42,454 bases of DNA from Gammaproteobacteria bacterium. Its GTDB lineage: Bacteria; Pseudomonadota; Gammaproteobacteria; Pseudomonadales; Azotimanducaceae. Where the stretch lies: NCBI GenBank assembly GCA_028818795.1, contig JAPPND010000032.1:1-42454 (forward strand). The letters are read 5' to 3'. Position numbers and translations under genes: made by a program. The notes beneath the pieces were generated by a model. It did not search any database. It was not told where the DNA came from and was given only the letters and a program-made list of their open reading frames with translations. The stretch's first letter is position 1. Each line of letters starts with the position of its first letter. Below are positions 8,460 to 16,781 of the stretch, piece after piece.

Positions 8460-9045
8460 CGCAGCCACGAGGCGCACCTCGCAACCACCAGCGTGCGCTG
8501 CCGCATTCCGAGGTCGGCGCGGCGCTTCGACGTGTACGAGACTCCGGCGCCTACCGCGGCACGGTCCTCTCTTTCGAGTTCCTGGTGCTTACCGCCTGCC
8601 GCTCGGACGAGGTCCGCAACGCACTGTGGAACGAGATCGACCTCGATACCGCGGTCTGGACGATCCCCGCCGAGCGGATGAAGACGCGACGCATGCACCG
8701 TGTCCCCCCTGTCGTCGCGCTCGCTTGCCGTGCTCGACCAAGCGCAACGGAGGCTGGGGCACGGTGGCGACATCGTGTTCCCGTCGTCCACTGGCCTGCT
8801 GCCGAGACACCACGCCATGGGGCCGCTGCTCCGGGACCTGAATCGGCGCGGTGCCGCACGGGTTCCGATCCAGCTTCCGCGACTGTGCCGCCGAGTGCAC
8901 GGAGGCCCCGCGCGACGTCTGCGAACTCGCCCTGGCACACGTCAACAGCGACCGCGTAGAGGCCGCCTACCGGCGCACCGACCTGTTTGACCGCCGCCGG
9001 GAACTCATGCAGCAGTGGGACCACTACATCACGTCGCAGGACTGA
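8460..9045 (+). pseudogene. Decayed tyrosine integrase, third relative in the window
   Basis: The catalytic half of an integrase close to those at 3 and 32286 can be followed across at least four frame changes: HSEVGAALRRVR-like sequence near 8500, FEFLVLTACRSDEVRNALW (8575-8630), WTIPAERMKTRRMHRV, PLSSRSLAVLDQAQRRLG (8705-8760), GDIVFPSSTGLLPRH, then HGFRSSFRDCAAECTEAP and LALAHVNSDRVEAAYRRTD to the TGA at 9043-9045. The N-terminal half is missing. Arg, HxxR, His and Tyr of the active site remain recognisable, but no intact frame spans them. Confidence 0.85.
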
Positions 9046-9149
9046 CCGGGAGAGCCGGTGCGGCCGACGCGCGGCTCAGACGGCCAGCGACTCATCGGAC
9101 CCCTCGGAACCGCCCCGACCGTCGGCGCATGGCGCGCCCAATATTGCGT

Positions 9150-9261
9150 CCCTCCACCCGACCCTGATCGTCTCCCGCCGCAAGGGGTGGCTCAAGATCC
9201 GCCAAGCCGCCCGGTACGCCGGGACGCGCACCCGAGCCGTCGCAGGCGGCACCACGCTGGT
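9150..9261 (+). pseudogene. Helix-turn-helix (excisionase-like) fragment
   Basis: RRKGWLKIRQAARYAGTRTR resembles the N-terminal helix-turn-helix of excisionase/MerR-type small DNA-binding proteins (pattern W-L-x-(I/V)-x-x-A-A-x-Y-x-G). Start and C-terminal half are missing. It lies about 110 bases behind the dead integrase, where an excisionase or regulator would be expected. Confidence 0.35.
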
Positions 9262-9266
9262 TAAAC

Positions 9267-9348
9267 GGGAGCGGGCGGGGCTCCTCTACCCGCCGCTGAG
9301 CCTTAGAGGCGCGACATTCCGCGCCAGCCTCCTGGCCCGCCCGCTCCC
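9267..9348. repeat. Inverted repeat, 13-bp perfect arms
   Basis: GGGAGCGGGCGGG (9267-9279) pairs with CCCGCCCGCTCCC (9336-9348). The 56-base loop can itself fold (GCGGG...CCCGC). It could be a terminator-like structure or the edge of a mobile unit. Confidence 0.45.
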
Positions 9349-9626
9349 TGCCATCCCGGCGAACGACCTACCAATCACCGCAGCCAGCCGCCAGTGTGGA
9401 TCGCCGGCATCGGGCCGGTTCGGTTCATGCGCAACGGCCCCGGTAGGTCCAACCTTCCGTTCACGATGCTCGACCCAAGATCCCCCGACGAGCTCGCGGC
9501 CAACCAGCGACGGAATCCCGTCAACTCGTCACCAAGGTCCGACCGTCCAATCCGATCCACGGGCTGGGTGACTTCCTTACACCTACCTGTAGCCACCGCA
9601 CATGAAGAACCGTTCGAAAGCGGCGA

Positions 9627-10241
9627 TCACTTCCCCAACGACGCGTCGAGTCTCGCCTCCAGGCGATCAAGGTGCTCACGGAGGTCCGCGAGCGCCTTTC
9701 GCATGTCATCCCTGCCGCCACGTACCGGCGAGCCGTCCTTCCTCTGCCCCGTCAGCCATTCGGCGAGCTCCGCGACCTCAAGGTCGAGCACCTCGCGATA
9801 CGCCTGCAACCCCCGCACCCAATTGCGCAGGTCCGTAATCTCGCCTTTCAGTTCGGCGAGGGCAGGGGCTCCCGCGTTCACTCTATTGTCAACCATTCGT
9901 GTCCGTTTCCGTTGACGTTCGGCCCACTCGCCGGGCAGCGCCCGTCTACCTCCGACGCCGTCGTTGGGCGGCCAATCCCAATAGTGGATTATCATCGCCT
10001 CAACTTGGCGCATCCACTCTTCCGTGGGCACATGCCGTCCATCGGGCCATACAGGAAACACGGTCGGCCTGCGTCCCTTCGATTGGGTCACCAAGGGTTC
10101 TCCAAACCCTACTGGCCCGGGCACTCCACATCCGCTGTCCTCGAGCCTTGCGCCACAGGTTGGTGGGAGTCCGCGTAGTTGTACGGCCACACCATCGATA
10201 GCCAGATCACCACTTCGTTCGTGTAGGTGCCATCCTCGCAA
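9627..10241 (-). CDS. Hypothetical protein with C-terminal coiled coil (up to 204 aa)
   Basis: The C-terminal two thirds look genuinely coding: RRPTVFPVWPDGRHVPTEEW, then a long charged helical region from about residue 110 (ALAELKGEITDLRNWVRGL, YREVLDLEVAELAEWL, MRKALADLREHLDRLEARLD). The N-terminus is uncertain. The frame runs back to a TTG at 10241, overlapping the upstream gene by 35 bases. An alternative frame starting with a GTG that overlaps the upstream TGA reads VIWLSMVWPYNYADSHQPVA and would need a one-base shift near 10130 to join. No family recognised. It probably forms a unit with the secreted protein upstream. Confidence 0.5.
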   Translation of the reverse strand: MRGWHLHERSGDLAIDGVAVQLRGLPPTCGARLEDSGCGVPGPVGFGEPLVTQSKGRRPTVFPVWPDGRHVPTEEWMRQVEAMIIHYWDWPPNDGVGGRRALPGEWAERQRKRTRMVDNRVNAGAPALAELKGEITDLRNWVRGLQAYREVLDLEVAELAEWLTGQRKDGSPVRGGRDDMRKALADLREHLDRLEARLDASLGK

Positions 10242-10794
10242 TACCCAGCGTCAATCTGCGTGCCCTCAACGGATCCCCCCAGAAGCTCGACGTGCTATTG
10301 GGGGGCCAATGCGGATCCGATTCCTGCCGTACGAAGTCGCCGCTGGCAATCGTCGCTCCAGCATCATCTGTCAGCGCGATGGTCAACGTCCACCTGAAGA
10401 ACGGGTCTTCAGGAGGGGGATGCAGCAGGTTTGTGTGGGTGTAGTCACATGACGACTCCGTCTTGGCCTTGACGTTACCCGTGGAACTCCCAACATGAGG
10501 ATTGTCGGCCCTGATCTCGCAGCTGACGTAGCCCAACGTCGTTGTACCGGTTCCCGGGGGCGCTGGAACACTCTTGGTTGCGCCGTCCGGCGGGGAAAGT
10601 TGAAGCTTGATCGGAACACTGCGCGAGCGCGTCGGCCTTGCGTTTGCGAGCACCTCCAGAACAACCGCCTCGATGGCGGCACGTTCGGCGCCGCTGAGAA
10701 CCACGGCCTCCTCCTCGTTCTGTTGCGCCGCACTCGCCATTCCATAAGCCACGCAGCACAGTGCGAAGGCAGTTCCAACTCGCTGTTGCATCAT
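10207..10794 (-). CDS. Putative secreted/periplasmic protein of unknown function (195 aa)
   Basis: Starting at the ATG at 10794 gives a typical signal peptide (MMQQRVGTAFALCCVAYGMA, then SAA) of about 24 residues. The mature part begins with an acidic helix (QQNEEEAVVLSGAERAAIEA) and continues as a probable beta-rich domain (GTGTTTLGYVSCEIRADNP, WTLTIALTDDAGATIASGDF). An upstream in-frame ATG at 10830 exists but would put 12 charged residues before the signal. I recognise no family. The following gene overlaps its 3' end. Confidence 0.6.
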   Translation of the reverse strand: MMQQRVGTAFALCCVAYGMASAAQQNEEEAVVLSGAERAAIEAVVLEVLANARPTRSRSVPIKLQLSPPDGATKSVPAPPGTGTTTLGYVSCEIRADNPHVGSSTGNVKAKTESSCDYTHTNLLHPPPEDPFFRWTLTIALTDDAGATIASGDFVRQESDPHWPPNSTSSFWGDPLRARRLTLGIARMAPTRTKW

Positions 10795-11006
10795 CGGTCG
10801 CTTGTCCACAGTTAGTTTGTTTTCCCGCATCCTCGATCGCGGGGCCGGGCTGCCGCCGACTTCGCCGAGCATGAGCCGCCGCCGGTTGACGTGCGGCTTG
10901 TCGGGCAGTTGCGGAAGCCGCAACATTATCCGCCAAAAGGCAGCACGTTGAACATGCACTCCATGAACTCCATGCACTCCGGCCCCGGTCGCGCAAGCGA
11001 CGGAGA

Positions 11007-11225
11007 GTGGCGCTGGTGGCCCAGGGCGGCTGCCACATATGCGCGTACCGCAAGCGGGCGGAGGGGGACTTCCTCTGCGCGCGGTGCCGCGAGGACCACG
11101 ACGAGCGCGCGCGTAAGTGCCGGGTCGCCATCGACGCGGCGGCCATCGACGAGTTCGCCGCCAGGCCGGAAACGGCGCACCGGACCAGCGACCTGGGCAG
11201 GGGCGTGTCGCCCGTCGAACGCTAG
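11007..11225 (+). CDS. Small possible zinc-ribbon protein (72 aa)
   Basis: Two CxxC pairs, CHIC and CARC, are spaced by 13 residues near the N-terminus (about residues 9-27), which could bind one zinc. The rest is a charged, Ala-rich helix (REDHDERARKCRVAIDAAAI). The start is a GTG with GGAG just before it; a second in-frame GTG follows three codons later. No homologue recognised. It may equally be a scrap of a larger gene. Confidence 0.38.
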   Translation: MALVAQGGCHICAYRKRAEGDFLCARCREDHDERARKCRVAIDAAAIDEFAARPETAHRTSDLGRGVSPVER

Positions 11226-11289
11226 GCCGAAGCCGAGCGCCGCGGCTCCGGTCGCCGCGCCTCGGAACCGCGACGGCGACGGGCACGGT

Positions 11290-11615
11290 TCAGCCTGCGC
11301 TGCGGTTGCCGCACGGCGCGGCGCGGCGATCCGCCAGCGTGACCCCGCACAGGTCGTCCATCAGGTGCATGGCCAGCGCACGGTCCACCGCCAGCCGTCG
11401 CCGTCGTGCCGCTCGTTGAAACGCTCCAGCGCCGCCGGCTCGACCTTCCCGTCGCCGTACAGCACCAGCGCGTGCGGCACGCCGTACTCGTCCGCGCCGG
11501 TGCCCGACGCCCACCGTTCCCGCAACTCCTCATCGCCGGCCTCGTCGCCGAGTTCCAACTCGACGACGAACGCGCGAGAGTCGCCGCCCATGGCCAGATC
11601 GTCAATGATCCTCAT
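11290..11615 (-). pseudogene. Small hypothetical protein with one frameshift
   Basis: GGTGAAG lies just upstream of the ATG at 11615. The protein begins MRIIDDLAMGGDSRAFVVEL and continues with YGVPHALVLYGDGKVEPAAL and ERFNERHDGDGWRW. Near 11385 the coherent sequence moves to another frame (VDRALAMHLMDDLCGVTLAD) and stops at 11290. One base change would restore about 108 residues. Function unknown. It is divergent from the broken nuclease gene at 11700. Confidence 0.45.
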
Positions 11616-11699
11616 GTCTTCACCGGGGTCGTGAACCACCACTCCGCAGGGAGCGCCGCCGGCACCGCGCCGGTGCCGGGCCATGCTTGAACCGCTCAG

Positions 11700-12170
11700 A
11701 TGTGTAGTACCCCGCCTATTCGCCGGGGCGGAGAGAGCGACTACCCGCCGGGCCGCGTGGTGGCCGCGTGCCAGCGGGACGGCCTGGACGTCAACGGCTG
11801 GCTCGTGGCCGAGGGCTGGGCGGTGGCATACCGCACCTATTCGCACGCCTATGTCGAACAGGAGTCGGATGCACGCTCCGCCGGGTTTGGGCATCTGGGG
11901 CGGCGAGTTCGTCATGCCGCGGGACTGGCGCCGCGGCAGGCGCATGATGGGCACGCGCTCCGAGCCGCAGCCAGAGCCCGGGGCTGTGGCGCGCGAGCGG
12001 GGCGCCTGCGACATCAAGGGCAACATCAGCCACTCCACTGGTCGTCGCCTCTACCACGTGCCCGGCGACCGGGACTACGCCAACACGCGCATCAGCCCGG
12101 CGCGCGGCGAACGGTGGTTCTGCTCCGAGGCCGAGGCGGCACCGCGGGCTGGCGGCGAGCCGGCCCTTGA
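11700..12170 (+). pseudogene. SNase-like (thermonuclease family) gene, 5'-truncated and frameshifted
   Basis: The C-terminal part of a staphylococcal-nuclease fold is visible: CQRDGLDVNGWLVAEGWAVA, YRTYSHAYVEQESDAR, then after a one-base shift GIWGGEFVMPRDWRRGRRM. A second module follows that is common behind SNase domains in proteobacteria (CDIKGNIS, GRRLYHVPGDRDYANTRI, GERWFCSEAEA), and after another shift GWRRAGP and a stop. The N-terminal half with the catalytic Arg/Glu residues is absent. At least two frameshifts and a truncation make this a dead gene. Confidence 0.72.
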
Positions 12171-12318
12171 ACCCACGCGCCGGCAGGCCCCGGTAGCCGA
12201 GTCCGCGCAGCGTCTCCGCCGCCTGAGCCAGGACGTGGCGCCGGGCGCGCCGCGAGGCGTGCGAGCCCCGCCGGTCGTCCTCCAGCAGCCGCAGCCGGTC
12301 GAAGTGCAGTTCTCGCAT
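12150..12318 (-). pseudogene. N-terminal fragment of an ICE-type integrase (Phage_int_SAM_2-like)
   Basis: MRELHFDRLRLLEDDRRGSH, then RRHVLAQAAETLRGLGYRGL and ARGFKG, resembles the N-terminus of the integrase-domain proteins found on integrative conjugative elements. Those begin M-R-x-L-x-(Y/F) and carry a conserved L-x-x-L-G-(Y/F)-R-x-L. GGGGAG lies about ten bases before the ATG at 12318. After about 53 residues the similarity ends where the nuclease remnant begins on the other strand. Only the 5' scrap survives. Confidence 0.5.
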
Positions 12319-12599
12319 CGTTCCGGATCTCCCCGGGAGGCTCCGTGGTGTCCGTCCCGACGCTAGAGAGCGGACCGCCGGGCGTCAACGACCACGTTCT
12401 CACGACAACCGTAAACGCACCTGCGCCAGCCATCGCCGGAGCGCAGGTTGATCGCGGGAATTCCCGAATCGGCGGCCTGTTACCCCCGGCCCGGAATTCG
12501 ATTCGCGGGAGCCCCGCCGCCCGGCAACCGCGCCGACGCTCGCTTCGCGCGCAAGGAAGCGGGCGGCGGCCCACCCCGAAGAGAGGAGCCGCTACCCTG

Positions 12600-12680
12600 T
12601 CAGAGTATCCAGAGCCAGAACACGATGACGGTGGGCACGATCCCGAGGAGCGACAGGCCGACGCCGTACTTCAACAGCAC
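12600..12680 (-). CDS. 26-residue single-helix membrane peptide
   Basis: GTG at 12680 (AGGTGG just before it) starts a protein that is almost entirely one membrane helix: YGVGLSLLGIVPTVIVFWLW, ending IL and TGA. It begins five bases after the stop of the preceding small gene, so the two are probably translated together. Too short for family assignment. Toxin-like or regulatory membrane peptides have this form, but nothing else supports such a role. Confidence 0.4.
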   Translation of the reverse strand: MLLKYGVGLSLLGIVPTVIVFWLWIL

Positions 12681-12684
12681 CCAC

Positions 12685-12943
12685 CTAGTTGCGCTCCACG
12701 CGGATGTTCTCGGTCACGTTCACGTATCGCTCGAACATCACGCGACTCCTGATCAGGCCGATCGACTCCAGTGCGACCGGAACCGCAGCCGTCGCGGCGA
12801 CGGCGGTCGGAACGAGCTTCACCTTGTCGAGGTTGTTGCTCAGGACCATCCGTCTCCGTCTTCAGCTTCGCGGTCTCCGCCTCGAGCCGACCAAGCTCCA
12901 GTTTTTTCGCGTTTCTCTTCCATGTCCACTGGCATTCCTCCAT
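12685..12943 (-). CDS. Small coiled-coil plus membrane protein, frame break or two overlapping ORFs
   Basis: GGGGGGAA lies upstream of the ATG at 12943, which starts MEECQWTWKRNAKKLELGRL followed by a charged heptad-like helix (EAETAKLKTET). Coherent sequence then continues in another frame from an ATG at 12849, itself preceded by GGAG: MVLSNNLDKVKLVPTAVAAT, one likely membrane helix, then RVMFERYVNVTENIRVERN and the stop at 12685. Either one gene of about 86 residues has lost a base near 12850, or two coupled small ORFs exist. Unknown function; the pattern of coiled coil then membrane helix is clear. Confidence 0.42.
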
Positions 12944-13170
12944 GCGGATTCCCCCCGGCGGTGCCTCACCTGCGTTCACTACGTGCCTCGCCGCGGCCCC
13001 CATCCCCAGAGAGGACGCATTTCATCGCATGCTCACACCAGTAACGGACCTAGTACTCCAGTATTGACAAGCGCGGCCACATCCTTTCAAATCAAATGGT
13101 TGGAAGCAGTGCCCCTCGGACAAGCCCGCCCCCTACGAATCGGCGCGGGGAGACCGGCGAATTCCGGATC

Positions 13171-14412
13171 CTAGCCCTTGACGCAGACGACCTGCTTTAG
13201 GGTGTGCACGACATCGACCAGCGAGGTTTGCGCCGCCATCACGGCGTCGATGTCCTTGTAGGCGCCCGGTGTCTCGTCGATCACGCTCTCGTCCTTGCGG
13301 CATTCGACCCCCGCCGTCGCGTCACGGTGGTTCGCGAGGGTGAACGACCGTCGCGCGTCGCCCCGGGACATGACCCGACCCGCGCCGTGGGAACAGGAGT
13401 CGAACGAATCCTTGTTGCCCTTACCCGCGACGATGTACGAGCGTGCCCCCATGGAGCCGGGAATGATCCCGAGGTCTCCCTTCCGGGCCCGTACCGCACC
13501 CTTGCGCGTCACCCAGACGCTCTTCTTGAAGTGGTCTTCCCGGGCGACGTAGTTGTGGTGGCAGTTGACGGCCTCCGCCGTCCGTTCGAACGAGCGGACG
13601 ACCTTGCGCAACGCGCCGAGAACGCGATCCATCATCGCCTCCCGGTTCGCGTAGGCGAACTTCTGCGCCCAGGAGACCGCCCGCACGTAGTCCTTGAAAT
13701 GGGCGGATCCTTCGACCAGGTAGGCAAGGTCCTTGTCGGGCAGGTTGATGAAGTAACGGCGCATGTCCTCCTTGGCCTGCTCGATGTAGAAGCGGCCGAT
13801 GGCGTTGCCGATGCCCCGGGAACCGGAGTGGAGCATCGCCCAGACTCGGTCCTCCTCGTCCAGGCAGATCTCGATGAAGTGGTTGCCGGTGCCCAAGGTG
13901 CCGAGATGGAGTTGGGCGCGCCGCGCGGGTCGGGTCAACTTGGGAGCACGCGATACGATCTCGTCGAGACCGCCCTGCAACGGCAACCAGTCCTGCACCA
14001 ACTCGGCGGGCGGTTCCTCCCACGAGCCCTTGTCGCGTCCCCGGCCCGGCGTCCGCCCGTGCGGCACCCGACGCTCGATCTCCGCGCGCAGTCGGCCCAA
14101 GTCATCGGGCAGGTCGGTAGCAGTGAGAGAGGTGCGCACCGCCATCATTCCGCAGCCGATATCGACGCCGACCGCTGCCGGCACGATCGCGCCCGAAGTC
14201 GGGATCACCGACCCCACCGTGGCACCGATGCCCCAATGCACGTCGGGCATCACGGCGACATGCCGGTGTACGAACGGCAGGCGCGCGACGTTCTGCACCT
14301 GGTTCCAGGCCTGTTCCTCCACGGGCACGCCCTTCGTCCAGGACTTGATGGGAGCGCCGCCGGGTGTCGCTGAATAGACGTAGCCCGATTCTTGGTCGGT
14401 CGATGCGTTCAT
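13171..14412 (-). CDS. rtcB: tRNA-splicing ligase / RNA 3'-phosphate ligase RtcB (413 aa)
   Basis: RtcB joins RNA 2',3'-cyclic phosphate or 3'-phosphate ends to 5'-OH ends using GTP and Mn2+; in bacteria it serves RNA repair. The metal-site residues are visible: VGVDIGCGM (Asp84, Cys87), GTGNHFIEI (His178) and LHSGSRGIGN (His195). The guanylylated His is in CSHGAGRVMSR (about His342). The length fits the family and the gene is intact. I chose the ATG at 14412; an in-frame TTG two codons earlier is less likely. It is divergently arranged with the ABC exporter (113-base gap). No archease or rtcA/rtcR gene is adjacent, so there is no evidence here of the E. coli-type stress operon. Confidence 0.97.
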   Translation of the reverse strand: MNASTDQESGYVYSATPGGAPIKSWTKGVPVEEQAWNQVQNVARLPFVHRHVAVMPDVHWGIGATVGSVIPTSGAIVPAAVGVDIGCGMMAVRTSLTATDLPDDLGRLRAEIERRVPHGRTPGRGRDKGSWEEPPAELVQDWLPLQGGLDEIVSRAPKLTRPARRAQLHLGTLGTGNHFIEICLDEEDRVWAMLHSGSRGIGNAIGRFYIEQAKEDMRRYFINLPDKDLAYLVEGSAHFKDYVRAVSWAQKFAYANREAMMDRVLGALRKVVRSFERTAEAVNCHHNYVAREDHFKKSVWVTRKGAVRARKGDLGIIPGSMGARSYIVAGKGNKDSFDSCSHGAGRVMSRGDARRSFTLANHRDATAGVECRKDESVIDETPGAYKDIDAVMAAQTSLVDVVHTLKQVVCVKG

Positions 14413-14525
14413 GCCCAACGGTCCGGGTAAACGGGGCGCGCATCATACGCCCGCACCGGTCCGATTTCGATTGTCCGGGGACACGGCTAGGCGTAGCATC
14501 GCGCTAACCCCCGACCGCCGATTTG

Positions 14526-16367
14526 ATGGACGAGAACTTCCGTCCGCTGGACGCCAGTCTGCGTCGCAAACTACGCGACATCGTGCGCATCGTGCCCCGG
14601 GTGTACGGCTTCCTGTGGCAGGTCACGCCAGGCTATTTCATGATCAGTTGCGCGATCATGGTCGTCACCGCCCTCATTCCGGCGGCGATCATCTACATGA
14701 CCAAGGTGATCGTCGACGGCGTCGTCGAGGCCGCGTCGGGCGGGGGCCACTGGACGGACCTGGTGACGCCGGTTGCCGTCATCTTCGGGCTGTGGCTCGT
14801 CGAGACGCTGCTCGGCACGGTGTCCAACATGGTGCAGAGCATGCTAAGCGAACGGGTCCAGTTCGCCGCACGAGAACGCATTGTCGAAAAAGCCGGATCG
14901 CTGGACATCGCGTTCTACGAGAACCCGAAGTTCTACGATCAGCTTCGCCATGCCCAAGATCAGCTCTACCAGGTCACGGGGATCGTCTGGTCGTCCATCG
15001 GCCTCGTTCGATCCGGTGTCGGCATCACCGCAATGGCGGGCCTGCTGACGATACTGCACCCCTTCGCGATCGTCGTTCTTTTCGTCACGGTCCTGCCGAG
15101 CCTCCTGATGCAGGGCTTCTTCGCGCGCCTGTGGTTCGACTTCGACACCCAATGGGTGAGGAACTACCGGATGCTCGACTACCTGCAGCGGCTGCTGACG
15201 TCCCGGGACAGCGCCAAGGAAGTGCGGATCTTCACGTTGAAGGACGCTCTAGTCGCTCGGTTCAGGCGCTTTCGCGAGACCCAGCTTCGCGCCTACCTGC
15301 GGATGCAGTTTCGCTCGATGCGCGTAAGGACGGGACTCGACATCGTGTCGCTGGCCGGCGTGGCGTCGATCTGGGCCTATGCCGTCTACCAGGCCGCCCT
15401 GGCGCGGATCACGGTCGGCGACCTGACCCTGGTGTTCAACGCCGCGCAGCAGGCTCGCAGCCAACTCAACGCCTTGGTGGGTTCCGGCGGGCAGGTCTAC
15501 GAACAGGCGCTCTTCGCGACGCGCTTCTTCGACCTGCTCGACATGGATCCCGCGTCGGTGGAGGCCGCGCTCGCGCCGCCGCCCCCGAACCCGGCGCCGA
15601 CGCCAATACGCTTGACGCAGGGCATTGAGTTCCGCAACGTCTCGTTCAAGTATCCGGGCACGGACAAGTGGATTCTGCGGGGCGTGTCGTTCGACGTTCC
15701 GGCACGCTCCAAGGTCGCCATCGTGGGCGAGAACGGCGCCGGCAAGACGACGCTGGTGAAGCTCCTTGCCCGGCTCTACGACCCCGTGGAGGGCGAGGTC
15801 CTATTCGACGGGCGCGACCTGCGCGAGTACGACCTGGGCGATGTGCGTCGAGATGTCGCCGTGGTGTTCCAGGACTATTTTCGCTACGACCTCTCGGCCG
15901 CCGACAACGTCGGATTCGGGGAGGTCCGCGCCCTCGACGACCGCGACCGGATTCAGGCGGCCGCAAAGCAGGCCGGTGCCCACGACATCATCGAAGCGCT
16001 CCCCAAAGGCTACGACACCGTGCTTGGGCGAACCTTCGACGAAGGCGTCGACCTGTCCGGCGGCGAGTGGCAGCACCTGGCGATCTCGCGTGCGTTCTTA
16101 AGCGATGCGCAGATCCTCATCCTGGACGAACCGACCGCCGCCCTCGACGCGTTTCGGGAACACCGCCTCTACGAACAAGTCGCCGAACTCTCGGCCAACA
16201 AGACGGTCGTGTTCATCTCCCACCGGTTTTCCACCGTGCGCATGGCGGATCTCATCGTGGTGGTGGAAGATGGTGAGATCACCGAGTTGGGCGATCACGA
16301 AACCCTGCTCGAACACAACGGCAAGTACGCCGCCATGTTCAACACCCAGGCGGCGCGTTACCGCTGA
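14526..16367 (+). CDS. ABC exporter half-transporter, fused permease and ATPase (613 aa)
   Basis: The N-terminal half is a type IV exporter membrane domain with six predicted helices (for example YFMISCAIMVVTALIPAAII and LVTPVAVIFGLWLVETLLG). The C-terminal nucleotide-binding domain has Walker A GENGAGKTT (about 400-408), a Q-loop (VVFQDYFRYDLSA), the signature LSGGEW (about 509), Walker B ILILDEPTAALD (about 528-539) and the switch His in VFISHRFSTVR. Such half-transporters work as homo- or heterodimers in the inner membrane and export lipids, peptides or drugs. The substrate cannot be told from sequence, and no peptidase domain is present. It lies 8 bases before the DciA gene and is probably co-transcribed. 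Confidence 0.93.
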   Translation: MDENFRPLDASLRRKLRDIVRIVPRVYGFLWQVTPGYFMISCAIMVVTALIPAAIIYMTKVIVDGVVEAASGGGHWTDLVTPVAVIFGLWLVETLLGTVSNMVQSMLSERVQFAARERIVEKAGSLDIAFYENPKFYDQLRHAQDQLYQVTGIVWSSIGLVRSGVGITAMAGLLTILHPFAIVVLFVTVLPSLLMQGFFARLWFDFDTQWVRNYRMLDYLQRLLTSRDSAKEVRIFTLKDALVARFRRFRETQLRAYLRMQFRSMRVRTGLDIVSLAGVASIWAYAVYQAALARITVGDLTLVFNAAQQARSQLNALVGSGGQVYEQALFATRFFDLLDMDPASVEAALAPPPPNPAPTPIRLTQGIEFRNVSFKYPGTDKWILRGVSFDVPARSKVAIVGENGAGKTTLVKLLARLYDPVEGEVLFDGRDLREYDLGDVRRDVAVVFQDYFRYDLSAADNVGFGEVRALDDRDRIQAAAKQAGAHDIIEALPKGYDTVLGRTFDEGVDLSGGEWQHLAISRAFLSDAQILILDEPTAALDAFREHRLYEQVAELSANKTVVFISHRFSTVRMADLIVVVEDGEITELGDHETLLEHNGKYAAMFNTQAARYR

Positions 16368-16375
16368 GGGACTCT

Positions 16376-16684
16376 ATGGCCCGGCGAGTCGTCAAGGAAC
16401 TGCTTACCGAGCGGCGCCAGCCCCGCAACGCCCTGGAGCGACTGGTCAAGCACGCCGCATTGCGCGAATCGTGGACCGAACAGTTGCGTGCCGTGGTGCC
16501 GCCCGCCATCGCACCGCATTGCAGCGTGGCCAACGTCAAGGCGGGGCGATTGACCATCCACGTCGTGGACTCGTCCTGGGCGACGCGCCTGCGGTTCGAG
16601 TTGCCGAAGGTGGAGCCGGCGCTACGCTCGCTCGGAGATTTCGCCGACGTCACCGAGATCCGAATCCGCACGGGCGCGCTCTGA
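16376..16684 (+). CDS. DUF721 / DciA-like protein (102 aa)
   Basis: DciA proteins load the replicative helicase DnaB in bacteria that lack DnaC. The family's compact domain is visible: LERLVKHAALRESWTEQLRA, then a W-containing helix, strand pattern GRLTIHVVDSSWATRLRFEL and a C-terminal VTEIRIRTG. The S-S-W-A-(T/Q)-x-L-R-F motif is characteristic of DUF721. It is at the short end of the family and lacks a long C-terminal extension. GAGGGA lies before the ATG. It is convergent with the ptsO gene. Confidence 0.85.
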   Translation: MARRVVKELLTERRQPRNALERLVKHAALRESWTEQLRAVVPPAIAPHCSVANVKAGRLTIHVVDSSWATRLRFELPKVEPALRSLGDFADVTEIRIRTGAL

Positions 16685-16686
16685 CA

Positions 16687-16781
16687 TCATTCCCCTTCGC
16701 CGAAGCGGCGCGCCCTGGCGGGCGCGTTTCAAGTTCGCTCCGCGAACTTGGTCGACCGGTCATTCCCCTTCGCCAAAGCGG
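16687..16781. terminator. Paired hairpins between convergent genes, with a duplicated 22-base motif
   Basis: Two hairpins lie between the DciA-like gene and ptsO: CGCGCCC-TGGC-GGGCGCG followed by TTTC (16709-16726), and CAAGTTCGC-TCC-GCGAACTTG (16730-16750). They probably form a bidirectional terminator. The 3' end of ptsO (16760-16781, TCATTCCCCTTCGCCAAAGC plus GG) is repeated with one mismatch at 16687-16708, so the hairpins are flanked by a short direct duplication. Confidence 0.7.

Larger units (their letters stand above)
9046..9626. other. Gene-poor stretch after the integrase remnant
   Basis: It holds the excisionase-like scrap and the long inverted repeat listed separately. Between 9349 and 9626 both strands have short open frames without recognisable domains. 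Confidence 0.4.

Noticed and set aside
13204-14373. A 389-codon frame antisense to rtcB
   Set aside because: rtcB on the other strand has all catalytic residues. The antisense product has no coherent hydrophobic core or motif.
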